Below are positions 1 to 12,221 of a DNA stretch of 64,000 nt, piece after piece. Below the pieces are notes generated by a model. That model had not been told where the DNA came from and searched no databases. It saw only the letters and a program-made list of their open reading frames with translations. The first letter of the stretch is position 1; the number at the start of each line of letters is the position of its first letter. The DNA is from Pyrrhoderma lamaoense (taxonomy: Eukaryota > Basidiomycota > Agaricomycetes > Hymenochaetales > Hymenochaetaceae): assembly GCA_002794735.1 (NCBI GenBank), contig NBAZ01000008.1, forward strand, positions 1,054,001 through 1,118,000, read 5' to 3'. A program made the position numbers and the translations under genes.

Positions 1-362
1 GTGATCAAACAAATGCAAACATGACATGGAGGCCTGCTAAGCGTGAACAGTCTGAGAGACAGATCTCCTCACAAAGGCAGAATCCGAATCTATCGACTGT
101 TGGGAAGAATAACCATATAACATACAATTATAGACGTACGGAGGAGCACAAGCACTCTGCGGTGAGTATCATACTTTTTCCGCTTCCTCTGTTGGAGATC
201 ATACTCTATCATGTCAATATTAATATTCACGCTTAACTTGTGGCTCGTTACTAGAACAAGTACGTCCACAAGGAGACCTTCACCTTCACTGTAACGAGCA
301 GCTTTCCAGTCATGGATCTAACTAGAGTATCACCCTTTCCAACTCGTGGAGATCGGTATTAA
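1..362 (+). CDS. 3' end of an unrecognised gene (partial, cut by left edge)
   Basis: An open frame runs in from the left edge to a good donor (GCG followed by gtgagt near 162). It can join in phase to an exon starting after an ag near 254 and ending in TAA at 360-362. The joined tail is polar, with Gln, Arg, Asn and His residues, then a Thr/Val-rich stretch (KETFTFTV). I do not recognise a family. The splice sites are plausible but the assignment as coding rests only on open frame and splice signals, so this is weak. Confidence 0.3.
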
Positions 363-1165
363 TAGCCGTTAGTGTGTTCTTCAGTTTGATATCTGTGAGT
401 GCAAAAATATATTGACAAATAGTAGACAGTGTCGTGACATTTCCTTAGCCAAAGAAGAGGCCTTCCTAGTTAGCCATGCTTTTTCTTTCTGGTTCTCTTC
501 CAATTCGAGTTCTCGTACCTTTTACATCGTGTATATTTTTGGTCTTGTGTTTGAAATTAGGACACACCACGGATCTGGAGGTGGGCGAAAGCAGTGAATG
601 TGTTGATAATGTGGTGGAGTGGAAGGATGATCCCATTTTGCTTGTCTTCGAACAATGATATATTGAGCTGGACAGTTGATTATCATGATGAATCATTAAA
701 TACTCTGGTCACTTTGGTTGATGACTCATATAATATACTTTGATTTAAGAAATAGTGAATATAAATTTGCGTTATTTAAGGTTTTTCGTACTAAAATATA
801 CAATTAAGTTTTGAAGTTATCAATGTCGTCACTGAAGCTTTGAAGAAAAAAAAAATGACATTAATATTACGTAAAATAAGCCTGATATAGATAATAAATT
901 AGATTAACCTTTATGATAGATAACCCCATACATGTGTATTTGTGAGCGTTCCGAGTCCGTCATTTTCTGGGGGCCGCCTTCCTCTGATTTTAATTGTCGA
1001 ATGTGTTTAGGTTATTTTTTTCACCAGAATTATTACTAATAAGCTAAAGATCACTGTATGTACGCAAGGGAAACTCTCATGGATATTAATGAAGCAGCAC
1101 CTTTCTCCTTAGCCGTTACCATCATCTACCTCCAACTGCGAGTCGACTAGAGAGAGAGAGATAGA
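363..1165. other. intergenic, no gene seen
   Basis: AT-rich sequence with short antisense and sense frames but no recognisable protein. A short AG repeat (agagagag) at about 1151-1163 directly precedes the next open frame. I see no RNA gene. Confidence 0.4.
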
Positions 1166-2406
1166 ATGTTCTGCTTACCTGTTGGACAACTTCGTATTCA
1201 ACGCCAAATGAAGCTCAGGAAACAAGAGGCTGCTGATCGTCTCCAATGGGAACAACGGCAATTAGAACTCGAACGTCTAAGGGAAGCTGATCGCGTCTTA
1301 AGGGAGGAATACCAACCGGGGTTTGAGCGCGAACTCAGGGGAAGAATGGAGAGGTTGGAAAGAGAAAGAGCTGACTGGGAGAGGGAAAGACTTGAGAGAT
1401 GGGAGAGGGCAAAAGCCGAGATACAGGAGAAGGAACGACAAGAACAAGAGAAGCTGGAAAAGATGGCTAAGGAACGGGGGTTGATGGGAAAACAAACAAG
1501 GACGACAAAGGAAGCAAAGGAGATGGAGACGATCCACTTAGCAGCGGAAAAAGAGGAACGGCGCCGAGCTAGAAGGGCCGAACGAGAAAATCGAAAAGAA
1601 GCGGAGCGTCTAGATAGAGAATATCATACATGGGAGACTTCAAGGTTCGAAAGGGAGCGGCAGCAGAGAGAGTTAGCTTTCTTTGAGCGTCAACGTTTCG
1701 ACATTGAACGTCAACTCGAAGAAGAACGTCGACAACGCCAGATTGAGATTGAAAAACAGAAGGAAGCCGATCGTTCATTGAGAGAGCAACGACAACTAGA
1801 ATTGGAGCGCCTAAGAGAGGCAGATCGGATCCAGAGGGAGAAGCGAAGGCTTGAAATCGAGCGACAGAAGGAAGCAGATGCGATTCAGCGGCAGCTGGCA
1901 TTAGAGCGAGAACGTGAACGCGAACGCGAACTTGAAGAGGCTATTCAGTCTAGGAAAGAAACTAAGCAGCGTGTTCAACCATCGGCTTTTCGTCTGTTCT
2001 CATCCAAATTAAAAAAAAGGAGTATCATGTCATTTACATCTATGGATGCACAGAATGGTTCTGCCGTAAGTATCCACCTTTCTTGAACATTTTCAATGAG
2101 TACCTTGTATTCAAGTTGATAACAACACCACTTCCTATTTTGTAGATTTATACTGAGGTGGCCTCTATCACTTCCTCCACAATGAGTTCGACGCCCTCAG
2201 GACTAATGACACCACCATTACGGGATCCGATAAAAGCTACCCATATGTGGAGGCATAATGAAGAGGTCTTTGGTCGTGGCAATGAACGTCGATATCGACC
2301 CGGTGTAACCTTTGATCTTGATGTAATGGATGAAGACGTACAGAAAGAGAGTAGACCTTATCGGCGACGTTTCCGTATCAAAAGGAAGGGCTCTTCTTCT
2401 GACTAA
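1166..2406 (+). CDS. Glu/Arg/Gln-rich coiled-coil protein of unknown function
   Basis: Two exons join in phase: 1166-2065 (donor gtaagt) and 2146-2406 (acceptor gtag). Roughly residues 8-275 are one long, highly charged helix of E, R, Q and K with few helix breakers. The phrase RQLELERLREADR occurs twice (about residues 30 and 207), with further near-repeats of EIxxQKEAD, suggesting internal duplication. The C-terminal exon is different: Ser/Thr-rich, then a segment with MWRHNEEVFGRG and a basic RRRFRIKRK end that could be a nuclear signal. The true start may lie upstream, because the region before the coil is short and has no recognised exon. I do not recognise the family; low-complexity coils match many proteins spuriously. 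Confidence 0.55.
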
Positions 2407-3718
2407 TTTTACTTCTCCATCTATCCCTCTTTTCGGGTTTTCGTACTTCCCGCTCGTATATCCGGTTTTTTGTTTTTCGAGTTTAAAGCGCTGTACAGAT
2501 CTGGTCGATGGACAAGAGTAAAGACTATATTGATAATGCAGTGCATTGAAATGAGCGATTTTGTTTTCTCTGGTGCTTCTTTTGAATATTGGGTACTCTT
2601 GTTCCCAAATGTATGGTGTGTAAATTTTGCTCTTTGATATATAAGACAGCATCATTCAATTATATGCCCACCATGACTACAGAATTGACGCGTTATATTG
2701 GCTGCCGCAATACGCGGAACGTTTGCAGCAAAGCCACTTCATTCAAGTACGATGCTGGCTCATTATCGAACATGTGCACGTTGAGGCCTTTGACCTGTGT
2801 CGCATGGTATACTACTCTCTTTGGTCTTAATACTCAATTCGCTGGATTTGTAATAGTATGTACATGTACCTATGTTTATATTTTCTTCTAGCGGTAAATT
2901 GTACAAGTTTTTTTGTAATATAAGATGCAGGAATGGAAACTGAGTTGTACTGTGAAAAATGATCGGTAATCTCTAAAAAATCGAGTAGTATCTCGTTGTG
3001 GCTGACCACGATGAATGAACAAATAGTCACACACCAGGTGATTGATGGGGTGATACTTGAACTGTGACAATCCACGTGAGAGCGAGGCGGTCGCTAACGC
3101 CGCCGCGAAAGTATCGTTTTTACGACTTGAGATGAAGAGAGTATTAAGCTGACGACTTAGATCCAAGCATTTGATCGCTGGCTTTCGGAGAGAGTAAACA
3201 AGCTCTCTCGGAAAACTAGTGATCTCTCCGCCGCTCCATCGACCTCCGAAAACGGTTCAAAGAGACCGGCTCGTCATCCCAAAGTCCGATGCCTTTTTAA
3301 TATTTTGATTATTCTCTCGCTCGCTCGCTCTTCGAAATCTGAGACTATATATATATAATCATTCAATCTGTACACCTCTCCTCTTATCCGAGCCTGTTTT
3401 TCTCTCTCTCTTTTTTCTCACTAACCCGCTTTCTCTACGTTCTGCCTCGAGTTGATCTTCTAGTGAAAACGATCGTCGGCCTCTCCAAGTACCTCTTCTT
3501 TTTTAATTCTCGTTGTCTTCGATTTCAATTTTCAGAATAATAAATTAACTTTTGCCAAAAAATAAATTATCTATAGCAGCCGCCTATAAATACCTATTGG
3601 CTTATTTTTCTGGCCTTTCCTATTCTCAAGTCTTCAAAGTCATCGTCTACTCTCTCCGTTACTGTCATTTTACTGTACATCTCTTCTTGGCTTTCTGCTA
3701 GTATTTGTTTAGAGAAAA
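2407..3718. other. intergenic: 3' flank plus promoter of methyltransferase gene
   Basis: No recognised gene. The right part (about 3300-3480) is strongly C/T-biased, with a CTCG repeat near 3319-3331 and a TATATATATA run near 3347, as is common upstream of fungal genes. Confidence 0.4.
3585..3592 (+). promoter_or_regulatory. TATA-box-like element of the methyltransferase gene
   Basis: TATAAATA lies about 130 bp upstream of the ATG at 3719, inside a pyrimidine-rich promoter. Position and sequence fit a TATA box; this is inference. Confidence 0.35.
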
Positions 3719-6541
3719 ATGGATATTGACGATATCCAAAGTGATGCTCGAAGCATGGTCAGCGCTTCAACAGCAACAGGCACCCGCTCTTCAATGCTTA
3801 CATCAACGGATGGAACTCCTGCACCCTCTGTTTACTCTTATCGCTCGGAACGAGACGGCCGGGCTATGTTACGGGAGATTGCTGGAAGAATTCTAAACTC
3901 GACAAACGAACTCTATTTACTACCAGCTGGTAACTATCCCCTTTTATCAAGTGTCCCTATTAATCTCATTTGAGGAATAAATATCTTCTGAAACCAAAAC
4001 TCAGATGAAGGAGAGCATGGGCGGTTGTGAGCTTTAATCGCCCCTTGACACATAAAGATCAAAGCTCCTGATAAATAAATGTCTAATTCAATACCTATTT
4101 TAGAGACAAGCAACATCTAGTAGGCTTACTATCGATCGGGGGTCTCTATATTGCTACTAAGGATGTCCAAGAGGCCTTAGCGCCGATACCAGATCGGCAG
4201 CGAGCTATACTCGACCTTGGTAAGCGTTTATCACTTTCTTTACTACGGTTCAAAATAGCGTTGGCTTAGTCAAATCCTGTAGGCTGTGGTGGCGGAAATT
4301 GGTGTGAAGTCTTATTCATTGAAATATTCCTAATTACTCTCGGGTCTGAGACATCTCCGAAATTGTTCCATTCAGGGCAATGGGAATGGCGCAGGAGTTC
4401 CCTCATGCACAGGTATGCGATTCATGCATGGAAGGTGCCAATTGCTTGACGTTAACCCGTAAGCTTATAGGTCGTAGGTGTGGATTTGGCTCCAAGTACT
4501 GTTAGGTAAAGACATGTACTATTAATTAATCAAAAAAAAAAGGTCTGCGAAAAATAACAACTCAATATGATTCTTTTTTTATCTATCAGACCTCCGCCGT
4601 TCAATTGTCGGTCAGTGGATCGGGAAAATGTTTGATGTTACCAATAACTTAAATAACTCATTTTAAAAAATCTCGTTCCAGACTCGAGTTTGACGATGTA
4701 AACAAAATCATAGATTCATTTTGTCGGTGAACTTACTAAAAATACCTTATTTTCCCTTTTTTATAAAGTTCACTCTTGGCCTGGAGCATTACTATAATTC
4801 ATTTGACGTTGTACATGCACGATGCATAGCTAATGGGGTAGGCTTGTTGAACATCTCCAGTAAATTAGGTAATGTCTTGACAGTGTTTTACAGGTGAAGG
4901 ACTACGAAGGATTCATACACGAAGCAGCAAAATGCGTTAGACCCGGTAAGTAAAAGAATTCTAGCTCTATTCTACTTATAAACTTCTTATCTCCCCCAAT
5001 ACCCTTGATGTGATGTTTTCTCACATGAAGGCGGTGTTCTGCTTTTCGTTGAAGGAAATCTAGAGATGCAAAACGAGAATATGACTGGACAAGAACCTGC
5101 TTTTGGTGACGGCGCTCCTGGACAGTCGTGGCTAGCTCGAGCAACATTTGGTCAGTATATTCCCTCAAACGTTTAAAAGGAAAATCCTTATATAGACTTG
5201 TAAATCTCAGAGGCATATAACCTAATGAAGACTCGGGAAGCTATGTTGACGGTGGCTTGTTCTTAGGCCAGTGGATGCAATCGTCTCCCGATCTTGAGAA
5301 CGTGAGGTATCGGGAAATCCTGACTCCAATAGGCCCCTGGAAGAGAGGTGAGATCGCATCTTGACACTAGTTTTGCTGCTATTTGACTGCTTATAACTGT
5401 AATTGGCTTTTTTACGTTCTACGCATCCTCCCCTCCGTCTTCCTTCCTTCATATATTTTACCTTCGTTGCGGTCTCATTCCATCCACGCGTGGCTTTTTA
5501 TAAATCTTGTGAATATCGTGGGATGAATTACTGCTTTCTATCGCTTCCGCGAACCCCCGAAATCAGGTAACACTCCTGAAGAAACGCAGCGCTTACAGAT
5601 GATCGGGACACTGATGAGACAGAATATGAAGGTAAATATATGTGTTTCCTATATAATACTCGGGTCAATTTTATCATATGCTAATGTGTCCGCGGTGGGA
5701 TTGGGGGATAATTTATAAATAAACAAAAAAAAGGAGTTTGTCCGATCATGCAAGCCCATGTTTGTAGCTACTGGATTTCCGCCGGCACAAATAGAGCGAT
5801 TCATGGAGGGGACAGATAAAGGTGAGCTACCTTCTTTTACTAGAAGCCACAGTGTGAAACTGCATTTTATAATGTTCTTCCGGTCTTTATCCCCCTACCC
5901 TAAAGCTCTTTTCTTTTCCTCTCTAATTGTTTTTCCAACTTTATGTCAATATTCTTATCTGAGATGGGGGTTGGAGGTTCTTGCGAATTCAGGCTTCCTT
6001 CAGGGCGTAATAATCGCGCTGGGAAGAACACATCAGGTTGGGGTTTCAGCTAGTAGTCGGCATTTCCGATCTAGAAACCTCGGTAAATTCAAATCACCCC
6101 CTCTCACTCGCTGAATTGAACCACGAGACCTCGCACTAATCATCCATCCCTCTTTTTTTGTTTTCATATGTCCAAACTCTTTTTCTCTCTTCTCATCTCT
6201 TGGCTTTCTGCTATATCTGGAAACGTACTAGTCACTGACCAATTACTTTTATCCACAACGGCACATAAACACGTACCACATACACATGTGTGTGTGTGTA
6301 TGTGTACATAACTTCTGGACTTCTTATCAACCTTTCTTTTCATCTCTTTGGAACCACGTTTTCGTTTCTTTTTGCAGAGCTCGACGAGCTTAGTCTTCGC
6401 ATGTACGTGAAGTGGCACTATGCCTGGGCAAGGCGAATTGTGAGTCCTGGGTCGAGCCAACTTAGCGCCGCTATTGACATGAGCGGTATGAACGAGGCGA
6501 TGACTGCAGATGAATACGACGCTCAATACATGCAAGACTAG
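3719..6541 (+). CDS. SAM-dependent class I methyltransferase
   Basis: A multi-exon gene. After a Ser/Thr-rich N-terminus come LGGLYIATKDVQEALAP, the SAM-binding motif ILDLGCGGGNW, then EFPHAQVVGVDLAPS (motif II acidic residue), DVVHARCIANG and ECAKCVRPGG-like motif III (here EAAKCVRPGGVLLFVEG). This is the layout of the large Agaricomycete family of seven-strand methyltransferases related to LaeA-like enzymes; the substrate cannot be told. Exons are joined by short introns; one intron near 6280 carries a TG microsatellite. In the exon starting near 5217 the frame breaks just after MKTR. Adding one G to GGG at 5235-5237 restores a continuous frame reading GSYVDGGLFLGQWM into the next exons, so a one-base deletion is likely. 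The last exon ends ...EYDAQYMQD before TAG. Confidence 0.8.
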
Positions 6542-7871
6542 TAGTAGCTCGACTAGAAGAGAAGGAATAAAGATTCAAAAAAAGGCAATGTGGTAAAGAG
6601 CACAAGGAAACAAAAAAAGAACTTTTCTTGGAACCCCTCTCTTTACTCTTTTCCCTTCCCCCTCCCCCACTTTCCTCTTCAACCCCATCCCCCCTTCTTC
6701 TTTCTTAGTTTCTTTAAGCGTTCTGCATCCTTCGCTCTTCGTTCTTCTTGTTTCTTGTGGACTCGTTTCTCTCCTATCCTATTTTGTTCCTTAGCTTTCT
6801 TGTTAGTAAACTTGGCCAAGCGGGATATGCGATGCTTGATTTAGGGCGGTTAATCTTTTCTCTTTTTTTCTTTCTTTCTTCCCAAGGTACTCACCCGGTT
6901 CAACTTTACTATTTCGTATTCATTCTTGTAATCTAAACTCCCGCAATCTCGTCTAACCGTGTCAAGGGGAGGGAACTAGACTAATATCCTCCCCTCCTCT
7001 CCCCCTCTCTCTTTCTCTTCCGTAACTAGGAGAAAACAGAACTCTTCTTGTATCTTGTACCCAACTCTTTCCTTCTTCAAACACCTCTTTTAATTACCTG
7101 GTAGAAGTTATTTCTCTTAGTTTCGAAGTATACATATCTTTTTCTTGTTATGTTATTGGACCGTTTCAAATCTTGTTATATAACTATGTATGACTAAACC
7201 TCCCCTCCCATATATAATTAGTTGCAATTTCAACTAGAATCTTCTTGTACTTGTACTAACTTTATCTAGTAAACCTTGCTAACTTTCATTCGGTCACAAA
7301 CCTAATTTGCTCATAAAGTCCCTCCACATCCACACTTATGAGTTGAACAGCAAGATACACAGAGTTGTCCCACGGAGAAGGTTAAAGTATATTATAAAAG
7401 CAAACAAGTTAAAAGACCGACTACGTTGAGGAGAGAGGTGTGGGGAGTTTTAACACATCAATGTAGGATAACAGGCGAAAAAAGGGAATAACTAGACCGT
7501 GCAGATTGTTTATGTGAACACAACTAAGATCCACATATTCAAACACAAAGGAGTGAACGGAAAGGGTCACCCTCCTTGTCAGAAGATAGGGCAGCATTTG
7601 AGAGGAGGGTAAGAGGATGAGGAGCGAGAATCATGAAAGATTCTAGAGGATGCTCGGCGGGAAGAAGGACGATACTAGTTATAGTAGATAAAGGGTATCA
7701 ATGAGAAAAAAGGATAAAAGATCGAACACACGAACGTCCAGCTAGCTCCTTCAATAAGAACATGGAAAATAGTCCGGCAGACACGGGAGCACCAAAGGGG
7801 TTGACATAGAGAAATATGCAGAAAGAAACTTTTTAAGGAAGTATTAAACCCAACAACCCTACCATCTCCTG
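6542..7871. other. intergenic, convergent 3' flanks
   Basis: The region lies between the ends of two convergent genes. About 6620-7080 is strongly pyrimidine-biased. No coding or RNA gene is recognised. Confidence 0.4.
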
Positions 7872-9208
7872 TCATTTAAGCTGAGGGGCAGGACGGGGCT
7901 GTTCCTTTGCGTTCTCCTTGAGGGCAAGTAATTGCTTCGAACGGAAAGCCTCATAGTGAATTTGAGCAGTTGTCTCGATAAGGTCTTGGAGATGTGTCCT
8001 GAAAGTAAAGTTGATAAGGTTCCGACCTTGGAAGACAAGTGCAAAAGCTATATGCGAAGAGTACGAACCGTGTAAGGAAGTTTCGAAGATAGACAAATTC
8101 ACAGTGGTTCTCATCCTCGATATTAATGACACCCCATCTGTTCTTACGACCGCGAACTTGCTTCCCGTCGATGAGGACATTACGCTCGGAACCCACAACA
8201 GCGAATGGAATCATGTTCTATGATTAATACGAGCTTAGTGGCGAATAACACATGAAACTCGGTGATTTGCTTACTCGGATTCTCTCATTAAGACGGAGCT
8301 CCTCATCATCATTCTCGTCTGTGTCAAATGGATATAAGACAATGTTGTGGTATACGAGCTCAGCACGAATCTAAGTTTAGTGATGCTTAATAAGTGTTAG
8401 GTTTCGCGTAAGGATCATCCGAACATACCCTTTGCTTGAACGCATCCCGCTCTTCCAAAGTCAAGCTGTCTGCCTTCGCAATGACCGGAACTACATTAAC
8501 GACTTCACTCAACTTTTTCATGACGATAATGTCAATAGGACGGAGTGAATGCCCAGTAGGGTTGATGAAGAATAGACAACAGTGGATGCGCGTATCTTGA
8601 ATGTAGCGGTCGCGAACAGCGGTAAGTTCTTTGCGGAGATACGCGCTGTGTTGATCCTTTATGTATTTGACGATAGGATCCCAGCTTTTTCTACCATGAG
8701 CAAAATTACTTATTATTATGCATAATATAATGTATTTACCAGTTTTCATTATTAACCATGTCACCGTAACCTGGGGTGTCAACGATATTTAACCTGAGCC
8801 GTACACCATTTTCACTGATAACTAGACAGGAGATGAGATGATTTACTCTAATGATTGATTCTTTGGACCTCATACCGTGAGAGACCGCCTGAATTTCGGT
8901 TGTCTGTCGAACGGGCTCGTCTGACTGCAAACGCCCCTTCGAATCGATCAAGTGAGAGGCAAAAATTGTGTTAATGAGCGTAGATTTTCCAAGGCCAGTT
9001 TGTCCTGATATTAACCAATTATATAAATATTCAAGATATTAAAAACCAAAAAAAATGAAAGTTGCTATTTAACTGAAAATAACCGACCTACGACGATGAC
9101 ATTGAATTGGAATCCGCGCTTCAAGAGCTTGTGCTCAATCTGTTGGGTGATAGTGTCGAAACCAACGTAAGCGGTTGCGCGAATTTCATCAACGTCAGCA
9201 GCAGCCAT
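7872..9208 (-). CDS. CDC10: septin, Cdc10 group
   Basis: GTP-binding cytoskeletal protein that assembles into septin filaments at sites of septation and branching. Start MAAADVDEIRA at 9208. The frame then shows GFDTITQQIEHKLLKRGFQF, P-loop GQTGLGKST, INTIFASHLIDSKG, switch II DTPGYGD, WDPIVKYIKDQHSAYLRKE, base-binding AKAD, and the septin unique element RTHLQDLIETT..HYEAFR near the C-terminus. The ending ALKENAKEQPRPAPQLK has no long coiled coil, which together with the QFNVIVVGQTGLGKS context and length (about 320 aa) matches the Cdc10 subgroup rather than Cdc3, Cdc11 or Cdc12. Several short introns are removed; the frame appears intact. Confidence 0.92.
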
Positions 9209-9998
9209 TTTTCAAGGTAGAACAAGTGGAGGATGGTGGTCGTAAAGGAAGCGAGGAGGACGCTGTATTCTGTTGGCGAAGCGCGTCTTTGGACGACGAC
9301 AAACTCAAAAATGTGTACGTAAGCAACTGGTTTCTATTTAGAATACTTGGCTTTTGGGAACCCAATCCACAGCATTTATCCATGCTGGTAGTAAAAAGCA
9401 TAATAATTCCAGAGCTTGCGTGCTGCTATCCACTCAAACGCATTGAAAAGTTACATGCGGAAGATGGAAACTATTGTACTATATGCAAGCAAAAATAAAC
9501 GAATGTTGTATATCTACTTCCTAAACGTACACTTAATTACAGTATGGATAATAAACTTGAGGGTAAGCTTCTAGTTTTTTTATATGTGTTTTAGAGTATC
9601 CAAAGACTTAAGCTTGATGAATATGATTTTTGTTGCTCATGTATAATGCGTTTGGGGGTTAAGTGAATATCTCAATTATGAGTATATTACATTCAGTATT
9701 AATTCATCATGAGGAGGATCATCTAGCTTGAGCTATGAATATTTTCCATCTAATATAATAGATATCGAACTTATTTGTTTGTTTTTGTTAGCGTTGCAGG
9801 TGTAGCTGTATGATACTTTGTCGTCAATAATAGTCAATGTGGACCTACCAGAACACGACGGTGTTGTGACGCGCCTCCTGAACCTTGAAGAAGATTCTAG
9901 ACTACAATTATAAAATATGAAACAGTCATGAAACCTTGAACCAAGTTACCACATATTAAAAGGCCATTCACCATCTACTATCAGTCAACTATAGATTT
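9209..9998. other. intergenic between divergent CDC10 and AHA1
   Basis: About 790 bp, AT-rich, presumably containing the two divergent promoters. No protein family or RNA gene is recognised. Confidence 0.4.
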
Positions 9999-11514
9999 AT
10001 GTCGACATTACCGCCAAGTACTGCCAACTGGCACTGGAAAAACAAGAATGTGACTGCATGGGGAAAGAGCTGGTTTGAACGCGAGCTAGTCACCGTTCAG
10101 GTTACAGGAGAAGGTCCGAGGTCGTCTCGATCAGTGAAGTTTCGGACGTGGATGGTGATGTTGAGCTTGGACAACGCAAATCAAAGTGAGTTAATAATTA
10201 TATACCGTCTGTGATTCATAACTCATTTGCTGACGTTCCGAAATGAAGACTCATTACCATCTATGACTGTAAAATAGATCTGAAATGGACTGGAACAGCA
10301 TCTGACGGCACTGAGGTCAATGGAAAGCTGAAGATTCCTGAGGTATCTCATGAAGTTACCCTCGATAAAATCTCAGACTACGTCGTATGTCATATCCTCG
10401 TTCTCATAATATGTGCATAACTGATGACATTACAATCGTAAAAAAACAACGAATAGTACAACTGGAAACTCTCTACTCCGTCAACGCCAGCTGTAGACAA
10501 GCTCTTTGATCTTGCAAAGAAGAAGCTACCAGAGGCTCTGGAAGCCAAATTTGCTGCGTTCCCTGCGGCAATCATCGAGACCCACGGCAAGGATCTTCAG
10601 GTTGCCTCTAATGCAGCGTCAGCAGAGCCATCAAGGACGGGAACTCCTACACCTGCACCTGCAGCTAGTGCTGTGGCATCAACTTCCACAACGGCACCGC
10701 CAAAAGTGGTGAAACAAGAAAAGAAAGCTCTTAATACCACAACAGTAGATACCGATGCCCAGTTCATGGCTTCGGCAGATGATCTTTTTGAGATGATGAC
10801 TGATGAGAGTAAAATTTCCATGTGGACTCGCGCTCCTGCACAGGTATGCTAAAGATATTCTTCTTGAGTTGGAAAGATATATACGAGATTTCTTTACTAG
10901 TCCAAACCAGAAGTAAACGGATCGTTCTCTCTCTTCGGTGGAGGCGTTAAAGGGACATATGTATCACTTGAAAAACCGAAGAAGATTGTGCAAAAGTGGG
11001 CATTGGCTAGTCCTACTTGGCCTACTGGTGAGCGTCTCCCTGATTACTCTCCTCAACAATGATATTGTAATGACACTGGCGCCACTTTTTCTCAACGGCG
11101 ATTTTCTTGGCCTCAAAGATCATACCGCCACGTTGACCATCTCGTTTGAGCAAGCATCTGAGTCTACGAAGCTTAGCCTCACTCTTGATGGTGTCCCGAA
11201 AGGAATGGAGGAAGAGATCAAGCGGAATTTAGAAGGATATTAGTACGTCATCAAACTAACCCTTCAGAAATAGACAGGTGATCTGAATACTAATATACAT
11301 TATGGACAATAGCATTCAAGGACTGAAATCGATAGGGTACGTACAATTGGTATATTCAGAACCGACTGTGCCGTCGCCGTCTCGGTATCGATCATCCAGA
11401 GTCACAAAAGATGACAAAATAAAAGAGGATGATAGCGGGTCTCGTGTGCTTGCGATTGTGCTTGCAGCAGTTGTAGTTCTAGGCGCTTTTGCTATCCCAC
11501 TCCTCCAAAAGTAA
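9999..11514 (+). CDS. AHA1: Aha1-type activator of Hsp90 ATPase, with C-terminal membrane segment
   Basis: Co-chaperone that binds Hsp90 and stimulates its ATPase. The N-terminal domain starts MSTLPPSTANWHWKNKNVTAWG and contains WFEREL and DLKWTGTASDGTEVNGKLKIPEVSHE (typical Aha1_N). A Pro/Thr/Ala-rich linker follows, then the AHSA1 (START-like) domain with NGSFSLFGGGVKGTYVSL, IVQKWAL and YYIQGLKSIGY. In yeast and human the protein stops about here. In this gene the last exon continues about 50 residues: a polar linker (DDKIKEDDSGS) and a 20-residue hydrophobic stretch RVLAIVLAAVVVLGAFAIPL just before the final LQK. That is the architecture of a tail-anchored protein. The exon join at 11241/11312 is in phase and restores the expected GYYIQGLK. 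Confidence 0.9.
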
Positions 11515-12221
11515 AAACAGATAACAACAACTACCACTCACTTTTGACGGTGACGGCACAGGCCGTGATTTTTTTTAAATTTATTTATTTGTATATTCTG
11601 GATTTCTCGAACAAAGACTTATACCCATCTTTTCCGCTCTTTCGACCTGGTTCTTATAGGCTCGGAAGTGTCCTCTAGTCCCAAGCATCCAAAGCTTCAA
11701 ACTTAGTCAGCTTATTTCGCCCCTTTCATGGTGATTATTTCCGGTACTGACGAAGTCGTGGGGAAGAAGTGGGGATTTGTGAGAATATTGTGTAAGCTTA
11801 GTTGGATGGGGGATTTGTAGGAAGTTTTAGTCACATTAATAAAGAAGAACTATATAGACCTTACATATATCAATTCGTGTACCGAAACCAAATCAGTGCG
11901 TGTTGTTGCTGTGAAAATTTGTACTCCATACTTGTAACGTGTAAAGATTTTATAGAGTTTTATCTTTTATATTCATAAAAATCAATTTAAGTTTGTCCTT
12001 GTTTGTTTCATACGCCAAAAGCGGGTCACGTCTGAAACGAGGAAACTGTTGACACGTCCTGTTTCTCATCTCCATCCAGCAACTTTACACTTTTATCCCT
12101 TTCCCCAATCTCAAATTAACAACCCTTTCCGTTCTCAAACTACCTATCATATCACGCCTCTTTCTCTTACTCCCTTCAGTTTTCTTCTTTTCTTGTTTTT
12201 TGTAGTTGAGTATTATTGATC
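11515..12221. other. intergenic: AHA1 3' flank and SCD6 promoter
   Basis: The right part (about 12080-12210) is C/T-rich with long T runs typical of a fungal promoter. No gene is seen. Confidence 0.4.

Noticed and set aside
4902..5452. Antisense open frames overlapping the methyltransferase gene
   Set aside because: They are shadows of the exons and introns on the opposite strand; the plus-strand reading has diagnostic motifs.
6284..6306. TG-rich microsatellite as a regulatory or Z-DNA element
   Set aside because: It lies in an intron of the methyltransferase gene, is short and imperfect, and simple repeats like this are common.
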